From DASYAN01 sp036501345 (GTDB taxonomy: Bacteria > Chloroflexota > Ktedonobacteria > Ktedonobacterales > Ktedonobacteraceae), in assembly GCA_036501345.1 (NCBI GenBank), contig DASYAN010000274.1, forward strand, positions 1-17,812: 17,812 bases of DNA. Reading direction: 5' to 3'. Positions 17,570-17,812 of this stretch are shown in pieces. Position 1 is the first letter of the stretch. The number at the start of each line of letters is the position of its first letter. The position numbers and the translations under genes are program-made. The notes beneath the pieces are model-generated. The model did no database searches. It saw nothing but the letters and a program-made list of their open reading frames with translations, and was not told the DNA's origin.

Positions 17570-17670
17570 TAGTCTATCCTAACGAAAGAGAATCTTCTAG
17601 GGAGAAAGAGGGACAATTTTCGCATTTGGGAGGTTATGAACATAGGAATAGGGTGGTAAAGGATAGACTA
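17570..17670. repeat. Perfect 11-base inverted repeat pair
   Basis: TAGTCTATCCT (17570-17580) is the exact reverse complement of AGGATAGACTA (17660-17670), with 79 bases between. The right arm overlaps by two bases the start of the next inverted repeat (17669). An 11-base perfect match at this distance is unlikely by chance in a stretch this short, but no function is evident. Confidence 0.4.
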
Positions 17671-17812
17671 TCAGTACTTTGTTGATTGGGGACTAGTCAT
17701 CTTTTTGCTCTTCCACTGATAACTGGCTATTGTTGGATCAATTGAGGCCAACAGAATGCTACCCCTATGCATGCGACTCGCAGGATTTTCCCGCGTCAAC
17801 AAAGTACCGATA
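17669..17812. mobile_element. Possible MITE or insertion-sequence ends bounded by 17-base inverted repeats
   Basis: TATCAGTACTTTGTTGA (17669-17685) and TCAACAAAGTACCGATA (17796-17812) are inverted copies matching at 16 of 17 bases. They bound a 144-base segment with no coding capacity. The right arm ends exactly at the window edge, so the true boundary and any target duplication cannot be seen. Either a small non-autonomous element or the facing ends of insertion sequences would explain it. Confidence 0.45.

Larger units (their letters stand above)
16790..17812. other. Gene-poor, repeat-bearing intergenic region
   Basis: About one kilobase without a gene I can support. It contains an operator-like palindrome near the TIR gene, short direct repeats with an AAAGCGGACA core, two inverted-repeat pairs near the right edge and several weak stems, e.g. 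CAGCGG (17368-17373) with CCGCTG (17394-17399). The only small frame with a decent ribosome site is 17129-17269: AAAAAGGAG ends four bases before ATG, and it would give a very basic 46-residue peptide without recognisable similarity. The texture suggests eroded mobile-element sequence. Confidence 0.5.

Noticed and set aside
17449..17685. 78-residue + strand frame
   Set aside because: It has no ribosome site of note or family features, and it runs through the inverted repeats near 17570 and 17669, so it is probably chance.

Overview
The window carries part of a hybrid polyketide/nonribosomal peptide gene cluster (bases 1 to 12828, all on the + strand), facing a large TIR/NB-ARC/WD40 sensor gene on the - strand (12975 to 16789). 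The last kilobase is gene-poor and rich in repeats. The mix of a cyanobacteria-like PKS/NRPS line, a huge WD40-repeat STAND protein and transposase debris fits a large, accessory-rich bacterial genome. My best guess is the Ktedonobacteria (Chloroflexota): the C-terminal tail after the WD repeats and the multi-propeller NB-ARC layout look like proteins I associate with that group. Cyanobacteria or another filamentous bacterium cannot be excluded from the sequence alone.

Layout of the + strand block. (1) The 3' part of a modular PKS: end of KS, malonyl-type AT, ACP, coiled linker, then a fused PLP aminotransferase that would set a beta-amino group. (2) A type II thioesterase. (3) A decayed transposase fragment. 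(4) A GNAT-family acyltransferase whose 5' end abuts that fragment. (5) A leader hairpin, then an NRPS that begins with a formyltransferase, continues with only the C-terminal lobe of a condensation domain, then adenylation and carrier domains. (6) A C-A-PCP NRPS overlapping the previous gene by ATGA; its adenylation pocket reads as glycine. No terminal thioesterase or reductase is visible, and the last NRPS ends in an arginine/glutamine-rich tail of the kind used for docking, so the line probably continues outside the window or hands back to the PKS. A reasonable inference is a formyl-capped or beta-amino-containing, glycine-bearing lipo/polyketide-peptide; no known product is claimed.

Most notable within the cluster: the first adenylation domain has Val where the amino-group-binding Asp is expected, plus changed A3 and A5 core motifs. 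It is either a domain of unusual specificity or one losing function.

The - strand gene encodes a TIR domain, an NB-ARC NTPase and 13 recognisable WD40 repeats. The repeats are 126-base units, several very alike at DNA level. One unit is 125 bases, a one-base deletion near 14140 that breaks the reading frame. Beyond 16790 I see no confident gene, but there are short direct repeats, an 11-base perfect inverted repeat and a 17-base near-perfect inverted repeat pair that ends exactly at the window edge, suggesting mobile-element ends.
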